The notes under the pieces are model-generated. The model was not told the DNA's origin. It did not search any database and saw only the letters and a program-made list of their open reading frames with translations. The translations under genes were made by a program, and so were the position numbers. Below are positions 25,206 through 33,357 of a stretch of 64,000 bases of DNA, piece by piece. Position 1 is the first letter of the stretch. Every line of letters begins with the position of its first letter. Origin of the DNA: Candidatus Gastranaerophilales bacterium (GTDB lineage: Bacteria > Cyanobacteriota > Vampirovibrionia > Gastranaerophilales > Gastranaerophilaceae); contig CALURU010000009.1 in NCBI GenBank assembly GCA_944323255.1, forward strand, positions 35,523 through 99,522. Reading direction: 5' to 3'.

Positions 25206-25703
25206 CTAAAAAACTTTATAAGAACATGTACTCAAAGTTTCAGGAGCATTTCTTGTCATTAATGCACTTCTTTGATAAGCATTATATGCATTTTGAATAA
25301 CAACAGATTCATCAACAGAATATCCATGAGTTAAAGCTCCTCTTAAAATACTGTTGTCTGAATATGATGATGCAGAGAAAGATGACAACTCCGTATTTGA
25401 CTGCGGCTTAGCTGTTGAATTTACATCTGTATTTACGTTTGGTACATTTTTCTTAATGTCCGAAATATCCGGCGGAAAATCTTCATACAAAGGTTCATAT
25501 TGAGAAATATCATGATAAGCTATTCTTGCCTGCGGCTTACCTTCAAAAAATGCACGACTGTACACCTCTGACTCTTCTGTTGTCTCATCAACTTTGTCAT
25601 AAGGCGTATGTGCATTTATTGTGATTGTTTTCGGTGTAAACGGCGACGTCAGTTGACCATATATAGTCGTCGGCGAATACGGTGCCAAATTCTCAATACT
25701 CAT
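25206..25703 (-). CDS. hypothetical protein beside the flagellar operon
   Basis: A 165-residue soluble protein I do not recognise. Residues 1-45 are Thr/Pro/Tyr-rich with little charge (YSPTTIYGQLTSPFTPKT), the middle is Asp/Pro/Ser-rich, and residues 125-150 form a likely amphipathic helix (ESVVIQNAYNAYQRSALM). There is no signal peptide. It lies 157 bp upstream of fliF on the same strand, so it may precede the flagellar genes or be independent; the fliF operon has its own promoter. A disordered N-terminus without signal peptide would suit an export-apparatus substrate, but that is only a suggestion. Confidence 0.6.
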   Translation of the reverse strand: MSIENLAPYSPTTIYGQLTSPFTPKTITINAHTPYDKVDETTEESEVYSRAFFEGKPQARIAYHDISQYEPLYEDFPPDISDIKKNVPNVNTDVNSTAKPQSNTELSSFSASSYSDNSILRGALTHGYSVDESVVIQNAYNAYQRSALMTRNAPETLSTCSYKVF

Positions 25704-25862
25704 ATACTTACTCTTTTGCGATTGAAAATTAATATACTTATATACACTTATTATATAATATTTTATATTATTTCTAAAGTCTGATTTTTATCAAAATTTA
25801 CATTTCTTAATATATCAAAAAAGTAAAGTACTATCATATTTTTAATTATAACAGCTCTTTAT

Positions 25863-26090
25863 TTATCTCTTTTCATTTGCTCTATGAGTGACAAGCGATA
25901 ATAACTTATATACTTTCTCATTATTTACAACTGTAATTTGAGCTTTATCTTTTAACAGGGTTACGTCAACTGACGGCTTGTGCTCAAAAATGTTGCCGGT
26001 CTGAATACTTACAATTTGTATAAAGTTATCCCTCAATATACTAAGGGGTTCTTTTAAAAATATCTCGAAAGTCTTAAAAATGTTCATCAT
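25863..26090 (-). CDS. small hypothetical protein
   Basis: A possible 75-residue protein (MMNIFKTFEIFLKEPLS at the N-terminus, KVYKLLSLVTHRANEKR at the end) on the reverse strand, divergent from xerC. No family is recognised. There is no clear Shine-Dalgarno sequence, although a GAAG precedes the ATG. The frame is free of stops for 75 codons in an otherwise AT-rich gap, and base composition at codon positions looks gene-like. I rate it as uncertain; it could be spurious. Confidence 0.4.
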   Translation of the reverse strand: MMNIFKTFEIFLKEPLSILRDNFIQIVSIQTGNIFEHKPSVDVTLLKDKAQITVVNNEKVYKLLSLVTHRANEKR

Positions 26091-26095
26091 AATGC

Positions 26096-26124
26096 TTCAA
26101 ACTTTAATACGAGTATTGTATAAT
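26096..26124 (+). promoter_or_regulatory. promoter of xerC
   Basis: TTCAAA at 26096-26101, a 17-nt spacer and TATAAT at 26119-26124, about 20 nt before the ATG at 26145. Close to a canonical sigma-70 promoter. Confidence 0.7.
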
Positions 26125-26144
26125 ATTCGCAGGTAAATGTAAAC

Positions 26145-27068
26145 ATGGATAACAGAGAAAAAGAATACATAGAAGCTTTTAAAACATATTTAAGCGTAGA
26201 AAAGAACTTTTCTTCACACACCTTGAGCGCATACGAATCAGATATTGTAAGCTACATTTTGTGGCTTAACGGTACAAGCTGCGTTAATGTTGATTTTAAC
26301 AAGCTTAGAGAATACCTGCATTTTATCCAGAGATTTGATTACAAAAAAACAACTATTGCAAGAAAAGTCGCTGCAATAAGAACATTTTACAAATTTTTAT
26401 TCAGAGAAAGATACATGGAATCAGATCCCGCTATATCTCTTTCAGCTCCGAAACGCCCAAAATCTTTGCCAAAGTTTTTGACGCCGGAAGAAGTAGAACA
26501 AATTTTGAATAATGTCAAAATAGAAACACCGGCAGGTTTTAGAAACAGAGTAATACTTGAACTTCTCTGGGCTACGGGCATGCGTGTTTCGGAATTAAGC
26601 AATCTCAATTTTGGCGATTTAAACCTTGATGAAAATGAAATAAGAGTATTTGGTAAAGGTTCTAAAGAAAGAATCGTACTTATGTCAGAGCGGGCAAAAA
26701 AATATCTTATTCAGTACATAAAATCAGCAAGAAGCCTTCTTGCACCGGGATATGACATAGGAGAAGTTACTGACGATTCGCCTCTATTCATTAATAATAC
26801 GGGTTACAGACTACAAAACAAAACCATAAGAAAAGTTATAAATGAGACTGTTGAGAAAATAGAATTACCGAAAAAAGTTACTCCTCACGTTTTTAGGCAT
26901 AGTTTTGCAACAAAACTTATCGAAAACGGAGCGGATTTGAGAGTTGTGCAGGAACTTCTCGGGCACGCAGGAATTTCTAATACACAGATTTACACCCACA
27001 TATCAATGAAACATATGAAAGACGTATATGAAAATGCCCACCCGCACGGGAACAGCAATAATCAATAA
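26145..27068 (+). CDS. xerC: tyrosine recombinase XerC/XerD
   Basis: A 307-residue site-specific recombinase, likely for chromosome dimer resolution at dif. Seen: SAM-like N-terminal domain with KNFSSHTLSAYESDI, and the catalytic domain with Arg in GMRVSELSNL, Lys in GKGSKERIV, HVFRHSFATKL (His and Arg), LLGHAGISNTQIYTH (His and the nucleophile Tyr). All five catalytic residues are present and length is typical. Whether it is XerC or XerD cannot be told without the second copy, which is not in the window. It is transcribed from its own promoter and followed 40 bp later by dapL. Confidence 0.92.
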   Translation: MDNREKEYIEAFKTYLSVEKNFSSHTLSAYESDIVSYILWLNGTSCVNVDFNKLREYLHFIQRFDYKKTTIARKVAAIRTFYKFLFRERYMESDPAISLSAPKRPKSLPKFLTPEEVEQILNNVKIETPAGFRNRVILELLWATGMRVSELSNLNFGDLNLDENEIRVFGKGSKERIVLMSERAKKYLIQYIKSARSLLAPGYDIGEVTDDSPLFINNTGYRLQNKTIRKVINETVEKIELPKKVTPHVFRHSFATKLIENGADLRVVQELLGHAGISNTQIYTHISMKHMKDVYENAHPHGNSNNQ

Positions 27069-27108
27069 ATAGGCAGTAAACATAATTTAAATTAATAAGG
27101 ATAAAAAA

Positions 27109-28284
27109 ATGAACATTAACAAAAACTACGAAAATCTTGAGCAAAGCTACCTGTTTTCTACCGTAGCAAAAAAAGTAAGCGAATTTGTAACAAAAAACCC
27201 TGATAAAAAAATTATACGCCTTGGAATAGGTGACGTTACTCTTCCTTTGTGCAAAAAAGTTATTGAAGCCATGCACAAAGCCGTTGATGAGATGGGAGTT
27301 CAGGAAACTTTCAGGGGGTACGGTCCTGAACAGGGATATGATTTCTTGAGAAAGGCTGTAAAAAAATATTATCAGACCCGCAATGTTAATCTGGAATTGG
27401 ATGAAATTTTTATTTCAGATGGCGCAAAGAGTGATTTAGGCAACATTCTGGATCTTTTCAGCCAGGATAATACCGTTTTAGTACCTGACCCTGTTTATCC
27501 TGTATATGTTGACACAAACATTATGGCAGGGAGAAAGGTTATTTATGCAGATGCAAACGGGGAAAATTGTTTTCTTCCTCTTCCTGACAAAAGTATTAAA
27601 GCGGATTTGATTTATATCTGCTCCCCAAATAACCCTACCGGTGCGGCTTATAACAGAAAACAGTTAAAAGAATGGGTAGATTATGCAAAATCCGTAAATG
27701 CAGTTATTCTTTTTGATGCGGCTTACGAATGCTTTATTTCAGAATCTGAAATTCCGCATAGTATATACGAAATAGAAGGTGCAAAGGAATGCGCAATAGA
27801 ATTTTGTTCGCTTTCCAAAATGGCAGGTTTTACCGGCACAAGATGCGGCTACACAATAGTGCCTCTTGAACTTGGAAAACTCAATAAAATGTGGTTAAGA
27901 CGACAGACAACAAAGTTTAACGGTGTGCCATATATTGTACAACGTGGTGCAGAAGCTGTTTTTACAGAAGAAGGACAAAAAGAAATTAAAGAAAACATTA
28001 ATTACTATAAGGAAAACGCAAAAATAATTTCAGAGACTTTAAATCGCTGCAAAATCTGGCATGTGGGCGGAAAATATTCGCCTTATATCTGGCTCAAGTG
28101 CCCTAATGACATGAAATCGTGGGAATTTTTCGACTACCTGCTTGAAAATGCACAAGTAGTAGGAACACCCGGTTCAGGTTTCGGCAAAAACGGGGAAGGG
28201 TATTTCAGGCTTACTTCTTTCGGTTCACGGGAAAATACGACAGAAGCTATGCAAAGATTTGAAAAACTTTTTATCGACAAGTAA
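27109..28284 (+). CDS. dapL: LL-diaminopimelate aminotransferase
   Basis: A 391-residue class-I PLP aminotransferase that makes LL-diaminopimelate directly from tetrahydrodipicolinate and glutamate, for lysine and peptidoglycan. Seen: NYLF-like N-terminus (LEQSYLFSTVAKKV), IIRLGIGDVTLPL, ETFRGYGPEQGYDFLR, the cofactor sites VPDPVYPVYVD and CSPNNPTGAAY, and the PLP-lysine motif SLSKMAGFTGTRCGY. DapL is the route used by cyanobacteria, chlamydiae and plants, which agrees with the inferred lineage. AAGGA lies 7 nt before the ATG. Its stop is 72 bp upstream of a secreted hypothetical gene. Confidence 0.95.
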   Translation: MNINKNYENLEQSYLFSTVAKKVSEFVTKNPDKKIIRLGIGDVTLPLCKKVIEAMHKAVDEMGVQETFRGYGPEQGYDFLRKAVKKYYQTRNVNLELDEIFISDGAKSDLGNILDLFSQDNTVLVPDPVYPVYVDTNIMAGRKVIYADANGENCFLPLPDKSIKADLIYICSPNNPTGAAYNRKQLKEWVDYAKSVNAVILFDAAYECFISESEIPHSIYEIEGAKECAIEFCSLSKMAGFTGTRCGYTIVPLELGKLNKMWLRRQTTKFNGVPYIVQRGAEAVFTEEGQKEIKENINYYKENAKIISETLNRCKIWHVGGKYSPYIWLKCPNDMKSWEFFDYLLENAQVVGTPGSGFGKNGEGYFRLTSFGSRENTTEAMQRFEKLFIDK

Positions 28285-28356
28285 TTAAATCTTTACTTTT
28301 CAATATGACATAACTATTAAAATATGATAGAATATAAAAAAGTTATCGGGTAAAAA

Positions 28357-28782
28357 ATGAAAAAAATATTATCAACTTTATTAATTATTACAGGAATTGT
28401 TATTTCAGTTTATGCAGAGGGTACAAAATTTACTGATGCTTTCAGAAATTGTACACCATTTAGTGATACCGGTTCTGTTAACATGCTTGATACAACCGTT
28501 CAATCCAGAAAAAATATTAAGGGTTGGGACGGAGACAGATGCGTATATAACGAAAATGTAAGTTTCATGGGTATAGAATCAAATGTTGTTTGCAAATTTA
28601 CCAAACCGCAGCTTGAAGAGATAGCATCCGTAGTAGATGCTTACGAACTTGTGCAGCAGTATTCCGGTACTACACCTGATTTTTCAAGTATAGATTCTGC
28701 TCAAAACAATCCGGTCTCAAAAGTCTGGAGCAAATACATGCAGGACAGCAGTATTTGTACAATAACAACTAACCAGCAATAA
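28357..28782 (+). CDS. small exported protein upstream of the FkbH-like gene
   Basis: A 141-residue protein with a signal peptide (MKKILSTLLIITGIVISVYA, cleavage after residue 20). The mature part has four cysteines (FRNCTPF, DRCVYN, VVCKF, SSICTI), suggesting two disulfides in the periplasm or outside. No family is recognised. A TAGAAT box about 25 nt upstream could be its -10. The next gene, an FkbH-like protein, begins 3 bp after the stop, so the two share an mRNA; whether they share a task is unknown. Confidence 0.7.
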   Translation: MKKILSTLLIITGIVISVYAEGTKFTDAFRNCTPFSDTGSVNMLDTTVQSRKNIKGWDGDRCVYNENVSFMGIESNVVCKFTKPQLEEIASVVDAYELVQQYSGTTPDFSSIDSAQNNPVSKVWSKYMQDSSICTITTNQQ

Positions 28783-28785
28783 GTT

Positions 28786-30528
28786 ATGAAAAATTATGAT
28801 ATAACAAAAACAAAGTTAATAATTTGGGATCTTGATGAAACCTTCTGGAAAGGCACTCTTGAAGAAGGCGGGGTTATTTTTAATCCTGACATAATTAATT
28901 TTATAGAAGAATTAACCACAAAAGGTATTATGAACTCTATCTGTTCAAAGAATGATTTTGAGCGGGTTAAAAATGAATTTATAATGAACGGATTTAAGCA
29001 TATCTGGGATTTATTTGTTTTTCCTTCAATTAATTTTTTACCAAAAGGTGAAAGAGTCAAGGGAATTATCTCTGATATGAATCTAAGAGAAGAAAATATT
29101 ATTCTTATTGATGATAATATTTCTAATCTTAATGAGGCAAAATTTTATTGTCCGAAAATTATGACAGCAAAGCCTGAAAATATAAAAAAAATGTCAGAAG
29201 AGCTTTATCTTGTAAATGATTATGATTTTGAGCATACAAGGTTGAAGCAATATAAAATTCTGGAGGAAAAAGCTGCTGCACGTTCTAAGAGTTCTAATGA
29301 AGAATTTTTAAGAGCAAGCGAAATAAAAATTTGTATAAAAACAGATTGTCTTAACAACATTGAACGTATAAAAAAACTAATTTCAAGAACAAACCAGCTT
29401 AATTTTACTAAATTTAGAGATGAATCTCTTGAAGAAACTATTAAAAACAATAACGCTGCTTATATTATTGCAGAAGACAAGTTCGGAAATTATGGAATAT
29501 GCGGTTTTTATGCGGCAGATAAAAATACAAACAAACTTATACATTTTCTCTTCTCCTGCAGAATTATGAATATGGGAATAGAGCAGTTTGTGTATTCTTA
29601 CCTCGGAAAACCTGATATTGATATTCAGGGCGAAGTTGCTTCTGAGCTTGACGGAAATATTGATTGGATAGAACTTGTCAGAGATTTAGAGATTAAGCGA
29701 AAAGAAAAAAAAGTAGAAAATAATATAAATATTCTGTTTAAAGGTCCTTGTGATTTGTATTCAACATTAAGCTATATAGATTCTGACTGTAACATTGATA
29801 CGGAATTTCCTTACTGGAATAAAGAACTTGTTTATATTTTAGCGCACACACATACAGCTTTTATAGAGCAGACTCATAAGTTTTCTAAAGAAAAACTTAA
29901 TCAAATTATTCAAAGATTTCCGTTTCCAAACAAGGACGAATTTAAGACAAAGTTCTTTGATCCAAAATACAATTTAATATTTTTAAGCCTTCTTACAACC
30001 ACTCACAGCGGACTGTATATTAACAAAAATGATGGTGCTTACGTTCTTTTCGGATATGCGGATTGTGATATTACTGATGAAAATAATTGGGAAAAGATTC
30101 TAGCTCCGCTTCCTGAGGCAGCAAAAGCGCCAAATTTGTTAATGCTTAAAGAGTTTAAAAAAGATTATGTTTTTGCTGGCAATCCTCCTGTTGATATAGT
30201 TCTCAGAAATTTAAAATACATAAAAGAAAATCTTTCAGATAAAACAAAGCTTGTTTTGATACTTGGAAGCGAAACTCCTACTGATAAAGTTCAAGACGGA
30301 TACGCAAATATGGCAGAGAGGCATAAGATTCTTAACTCTGCGATAAGAGAATTTGCACGCCAAAATGGAATTGAAATTATTGAACTTACAGATTTTATTA
30401 AATCTGATGAAGATTACACAACCTGCATAAACCATTTTTCAAGAAGAGTTTACTCTGATCTGGCACAAAGGATAGTGAATCTTTCAAATGATATTTTACA
30501 AAACAAATATTTAAGTTTTAAGGAATAA
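28786..30528 (+). CDS. FkbH-like HAD-family protein with C-terminal SGNH-like region
   Basis: A 580-residue multidomain protein. Residues about 8-150 are a HAD IIIC/FkbH domain with the nucleophile motif IWDLDETFW, the second motif SICSKND and the Asp pair LIDDN. Residues about 170-300 resemble the acetyltransferase-like part of FkbH proteins (AYIIAEDKFGNYGICGFYAAD). Residues about 315-575 end in INHFSRRVYSDLA, resembling the His-containing block of SGNH hydrolases. In classical FkbH proteins the SGNH-like part comes first; here it is last. Such proteins load glyceryl or acyl groups onto carrier proteins in polyketide or glycan synthesis, but no carrier protein or synthase is nearby. Function therefore remains open. 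Confidence 0.75.
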   Translation: MKNYDITKTKLIIWDLDETFWKGTLEEGGVIFNPDIINFIEELTTKGIMNSICSKNDFERVKNEFIMNGFKHIWDLFVFPSINFLPKGERVKGIISDMNLREENIILIDDNISNLNEAKFYCPKIMTAKPENIKKMSEELYLVNDYDFEHTRLKQYKILEEKAAARSKSSNEEFLRASEIKICIKTDCLNNIERIKKLISRTNQLNFTKFRDESLEETIKNNNAAYIIAEDKFGNYGICGFYAADKNTNKLIHFLFSCRIMNMGIEQFVYSYLGKPDIDIQGEVASELDGNIDWIELVRDLEIKRKEKKVENNINILFKGPCDLYSTLSYIDSDCNIDTEFPYWNKELVYILAHTHTAFIEQTHKFSKEKLNQIIQRFPFPNKDEFKTKFFDPKYNLIFLSLLTTTHSGLYINKNDGAYVLFGYADCDITDENNWEKILAPLPEAAKAPNLLMLKEFKKDYVFAGNPPVDIVLRNLKYIKENLSDKTKLVLILGSETPTDKVQDGYANMAERHKILNSAIREFARQNGIEIIELTDFIKSDEDYTTCINHFSRRVYSDLAQRIVNLSNDILQNKYLSFKE

Positions 30529-30566
30529 AATAAAAAATAGAAGAATAATTTTAAATAAATATTTTA

Positions 30567-30730
30567 TGTAGAAAACTATGTAGAAAAGTAGAAAAAAAAT
30601 GTAGAAAAGATGTTCAAAACTTAGAAGTTTTCTACATTATTTTTTTTTGTAAAAAAATTTTTTTCAAAAAATGTAGAAAGATGTTCAAAACTTAGAAGTT
30701 TTCTACACTTTTTCTACATTTTTTTCTACA
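30567..30730. repeat. array of TGTAGAAAA/TTTTCTACA nonamers (origin-like iterons)
   Basis: Seven perfect copies: TGTAGAAAA at 30567, 30579 and 30600, and TTTTCTACA at 30628, 30699, 30710 and 30722; near copies at 30587 and 30672. A 28-bp block is duplicated exactly at 30609-30636 and 30680-30707. The nonamer differs by one base from TTTTCCACA, the DnaA box used by cyanobacteria. The DNA to the right (30790-30950) is almost pure A+T. This could be a DnaA- or other initiator-binding array beside an unwinding element, or binding sites of a regulator. Confidence 0.75.
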
Positions 30731-30929
30731 TAAAAAAACCAGTATTTATAATGGTTTTAGATAGTTATGAACAAATAATCAAAGCTTATGATGAAGATTA
30801 TTAATTATATATATAATAATTAATAATAATATTAATAAAGAAATTTTTATTTTAAATTTTTAATAAATAGAATCATATTAATAAAAAATAATATCAATAT
30901 TTTTATTATTAAAATTTTATAAACTTTTG

Positions 30930-30964
30930 TTGAAAAAAAAAACAAAAAAAGTTATATTAATAAA
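30930..30964 (+). promoter_or_regulatory. promoter of engB, apparently leaderless
   Basis: TTGAAA at 30930-30935, a 17-nt spacer, TATATT at 30953-30958, then 6 nt to the ATG at 30965. The spacing equals that of aroC and ispG, and no Shine-Dalgarno sequence is present. Confidence 0.65.
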
Positions 30965-31534
30965 ATGCAAATGAAAGCAAATTTTATAATAAGTGCCGAA
31001 AAGTTATCACAATGTCCGGAATTTAATCTTCCGGAATTTCCGCTGCTCGGGCGTTCAAATGTGGGCAAATCTTCTTTTATAAATGCGCTTGCAAATAATA
31101 AAAAACTTGCAAAAACTTCTAACACACCGGGTAAGACAAGATTAATCAACTTTTTTAATTTTGCGGATACCTTTATGGTAGCAGATTTGCCGGGGTATGG
31201 TTACGCAAAAGTTTCAAAAGAAACGCAGGCAAGATGGCAAAAGCATCTGGAAGAATATTTGCTTAACAGAAAACAAATAAAATCTCTGATACAATTTATC
31301 GATGCACGACACGATATCCAGAAAAATGATTACGCTATGCGTGAATGGGTTGAGGCGTATAAGCTTCCTATATTTACTGTTGTAACCAAGATAGATTATG
31401 TTTCCAAAAACAAACACGCAGCTATTATATCAAATATTAAGCAAAATTTTTCCGGAGAAGTCCTGCCTTTCAGCGCTCAAGATAGAAGATATTGCGAAAG
31501 TATGATTGAATATTTGACAGATTTGTGCAAATAA
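30965..31534 (+). CDS. engB: ribosome-biogenesis GTPase EngB (YsxC/YihA)
   Basis: A 189-residue TRAFAC GTPase required for large ribosomal subunit assembly. Seen: G1 GRSNVGKS (residues 29-36), the G2 Thr in SNTPGKTRLINFF, G3 DLPGYGYAKV, G4 TKIDY and a G5-like FSAQD. Length matches EngB (about 190-200). The first ATG at 30965 is used; the next Met (codon 3) is possible. It starts a same-strand run engB, two WYL regulators and coaX, with a 28-bp gap to the next gene. Confidence 0.95.
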   Translation: MQMKANFIISAEKLSQCPEFNLPEFPLLGRSNVGKSSFINALANNKKLAKTSNTPGKTRLINFFNFADTFMVADLPGYGYAKVSKETQARWQKHLEEYLLNRKQIKSLIQFIDARHDIQKNDYAMREWVEAYKLPIFTVVTKIDYVSKNKHAAIISNIKQNFSGEVLPFSAQDRRYCESMIEYLTDLCK

Positions 31535-31562
31535 TAGTTAAGAGGTTGACTGAGGAAAAAGT

Positions 31563-32495
31563 TTGTTAAAAATTTCAGACAATACAATGGATATAAATCA
31601 GGTGTCGTTAACCGGAGTGAGAGGAATTGTTCTTCTTGCGCTGTTGATTGATGCTCCCAGATCCCTGCAAGAAATTCGGCAGGCTTATTTAAACCTAAAA
31701 ATCATGGAGCCGGAACACTCTGATGACATAATAAGAATTGATATTAATACATTAAAAGCTTCCGGCTGCGACATTACACGTGCGGGGTCAAAAACAGGTT
31801 ACAAGTTTACCCTATTGAGCCACCCGTTTTCACTAAAGCTGACAATGGATGAAGTTAATCTTCTGAAAAAAGTTTATAACAGAATTAAAAACCGTTCCGG
31901 CATTGAATTAATGCTCAAGTATGACGAGCTTTTTAGGAAACTTGCAAGTTATGTTGACGAACAGGAAATAAAAGAAAAACTTTATGGTATTTCCATACTA
32001 AAAAATTACAATATTGATTTTGTAAAAGAACTCCTTGAAGACTGCGAAGAAAAAAGAGTTCTGACTCTAATCTACAAAAATCCTACGGCAAAAGAAGAGT
32101 CACAAAAAGATATTTCCGCACAAAAACTAGTACTTCAAAACGATAATATTCATCTATACGGCTATGATTTTGATAAAAAGCGTTCAATTGTTCTGAACAT
32201 AAAAAGAATTAAATCAATAATTACCAGATATACAGGGCTTGGAAAAATTGAGGCAGAAATAATAACCGTAAAATTTTTGCTGAAAAATTCCGGAAAAGAA
32301 GTTCTGGAAGAAAACGAGCAAATAATAGAAACAACTGACGACGGAATTATTGTAGAAGGAAAATATTATAATGATTTTATAGCTGCACAGAGAATCCTCT
32401 CTTTTGGCGCAAACTGCATCGTTTATGAACCGGAAGATTTTAAACAAGATATTATTCAAAAACTTAAAAGTATGAGGAGAGTATACAATGGCTAG
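31563..32495 (+). CDS. WYL-domain transcriptional regulator, first of a pair
   Basis: A 310-residue protein. Residues about 15-85 look like a winged-helix DNA-binding region (GVRGIVLLALLIDAPRSLQEI, RIDINTLKASGCDI), and residues about 165-235 match the WYL fold (LTLIYKNPTAKEE, LVLQNDNIHLYGYDFDKK). WYL domains sense ligands, often nucleic acids or nucleotides. A TTG at 31563 is chosen as the start because GAGG lies 7 nt upstream; an ATG eight codons later is the alternative. It overlaps the second WYL gene by 8 bp. The pair may act as a heterodimer; their targets are unknown. Confidence 0.75.
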   Translation: MLKISDNTMDINQVSLTGVRGIVLLALLIDAPRSLQEIRQAYLNLKIMEPEHSDDIIRIDINTLKASGCDITRAGSKTGYKFTLLSHPFSLKLTMDEVNLLKKVYNRIKNRSGIELMLKYDELFRKLASYVDEQEIKEKLYGISILKNYNIDFVKELLEDCEEKRVLTLIYKNPTAKEESQKDISAQKLVLQNDNIHLYGYDFDKKRSIVLNIKRIKSIITRYTGLGKIEAEIITVKFLLKNSGKEVLEENEQIIETTDDGIIVEGKYYNDFIAAQRILSFGANCIVYEPEDFKQDIIQKLKSMRRVYNG

Positions 32496-33357
32496 AATTT
32501 CTATAAAGCGAAACCAATCCTCAATGCAAGTTTTAAAAACATTAAAAGTATTGCTGCAGGGTAATTATACTATGCAGGAGCTTATTGAAATATTAAACTC
32601 CGGCGAAGTTGTGCCAATATTTAACAACAGTGTAATAAGCAAATATATAAATACTTGCAGATATTGCCAAATTGATATTCCAAAGATACATAACAGATAT
32701 TTTGTAGCAAGTATGCCTTTCGGACTTGAACTTACCGGAAGCGATATTAATCTTTTAGAAATCCTGCAAAATGTTATAAGGCAGGAGATGACTTCCAAGT
32801 GTAACAAGCTGTTTGATTGTTTTATAGAAAAATTAAACAGGTTTTCTAACAAAAAAATAGCAAGAGTGGAAAAAGAAACTTACCAGGTATCGGCAGAACT
32901 TTTTGACCTTGCTGTTAACGAAAAAAGAAAAATCCGCTTAATGTTCAAAAACCGAAATATCGTTGACGGAATTCCTCTTGAAATGGTTGAAAATAAGGGC
33001 AAAACTTATTTTCACATAATAACAGATCGTAATAAAGATAAAATGATTGATGCTTCAAGAGTTTCCGGAATAGAGGTTTTGAGCGAAAAATACATTCAAA
33101 ATTATAACGGTCAGGTTGTAGTTTTTGAACTGAAAGGCGCTCTTGCGCAAAAATATAATTTAAGGGAAAATGAACGTTTGTTGAAAAAATTTGACGGCAA
33201 AAGCATAACCGTTTCCAATCACGGGGAAAATAAAGATATTTTGCTTGCAAGACTTATGCGCTATGATGACAAATGTGAAATACTTAATCCAAAATCATAC
33301 AGAGATGATATGGTAAGGATTATAGAAGAATCATTAAGTAATTATGGAGAAAATTAA
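32488..33357 (+). CDS. WYL-domain transcriptional regulator, second of a pair
   Basis: A 289-residue protein similar in layout to its upstream neighbour: an N-terminal helix-turn-helix-like part (QVLKTLKVLLQGNYTMQELIEIL) and a WYL-like core (KIRLMFKNRNIVDGIPLEMV, GKTYFHIITDRNKDKMID). The pairing of two diverged WYL proteins in overlapping frames recalls the PafB/PafC arrangement of actinobacteria, which controls a DNA-damage response, but orthology is not established. It overlaps the first gene by 8 bp and coaX by one base (TAATG), so all three are translationally linked. Confidence 0.75.
   Translation: MARISIKRNQSSMQVLKTLKVLLQGNYTMQELIEILNSGEVVPIFNNSVISKYINTCRYCQIDIPKIHNRYFVASMPFGLELTGSDINLLEILQNVIRQEMTSKCNKLFDCFIEKLNRFSNKKIARVEKETYQVSAELFDLAVNEKRKIRLMFKNRNIVDGIPLEMVENKGKTYFHIITDRNKDKMIDASRVSGIEVLSEKYIQNYNGQVVVFELKGALAQKYNLRENERLLKKFDGKSITVSNHGENKDILLARLMRYDDKCEILNPKSYRDDMVRIIEESLSNYGEN

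Larger units (their letters stand above)
30529..30964. other. 436-bp AT-rich intergenic region
   Basis: No gene is supported. It holds the nonamer array at 30567-30730, then about 200 bp of nearly uninterrupted A+T (30780-30950) with many AATAAT/ATTAAT steps, and finally the engB promoter at 30930-30958. Confidence 0.85.

Noticed and set aside
19126..25703. Possible relationship between the hypothetical proteins at 19126 and 25206
   Set aside because: Both have disordered starts and Ala/Tyr-rich helical ends, but no aligned motif beyond composition.
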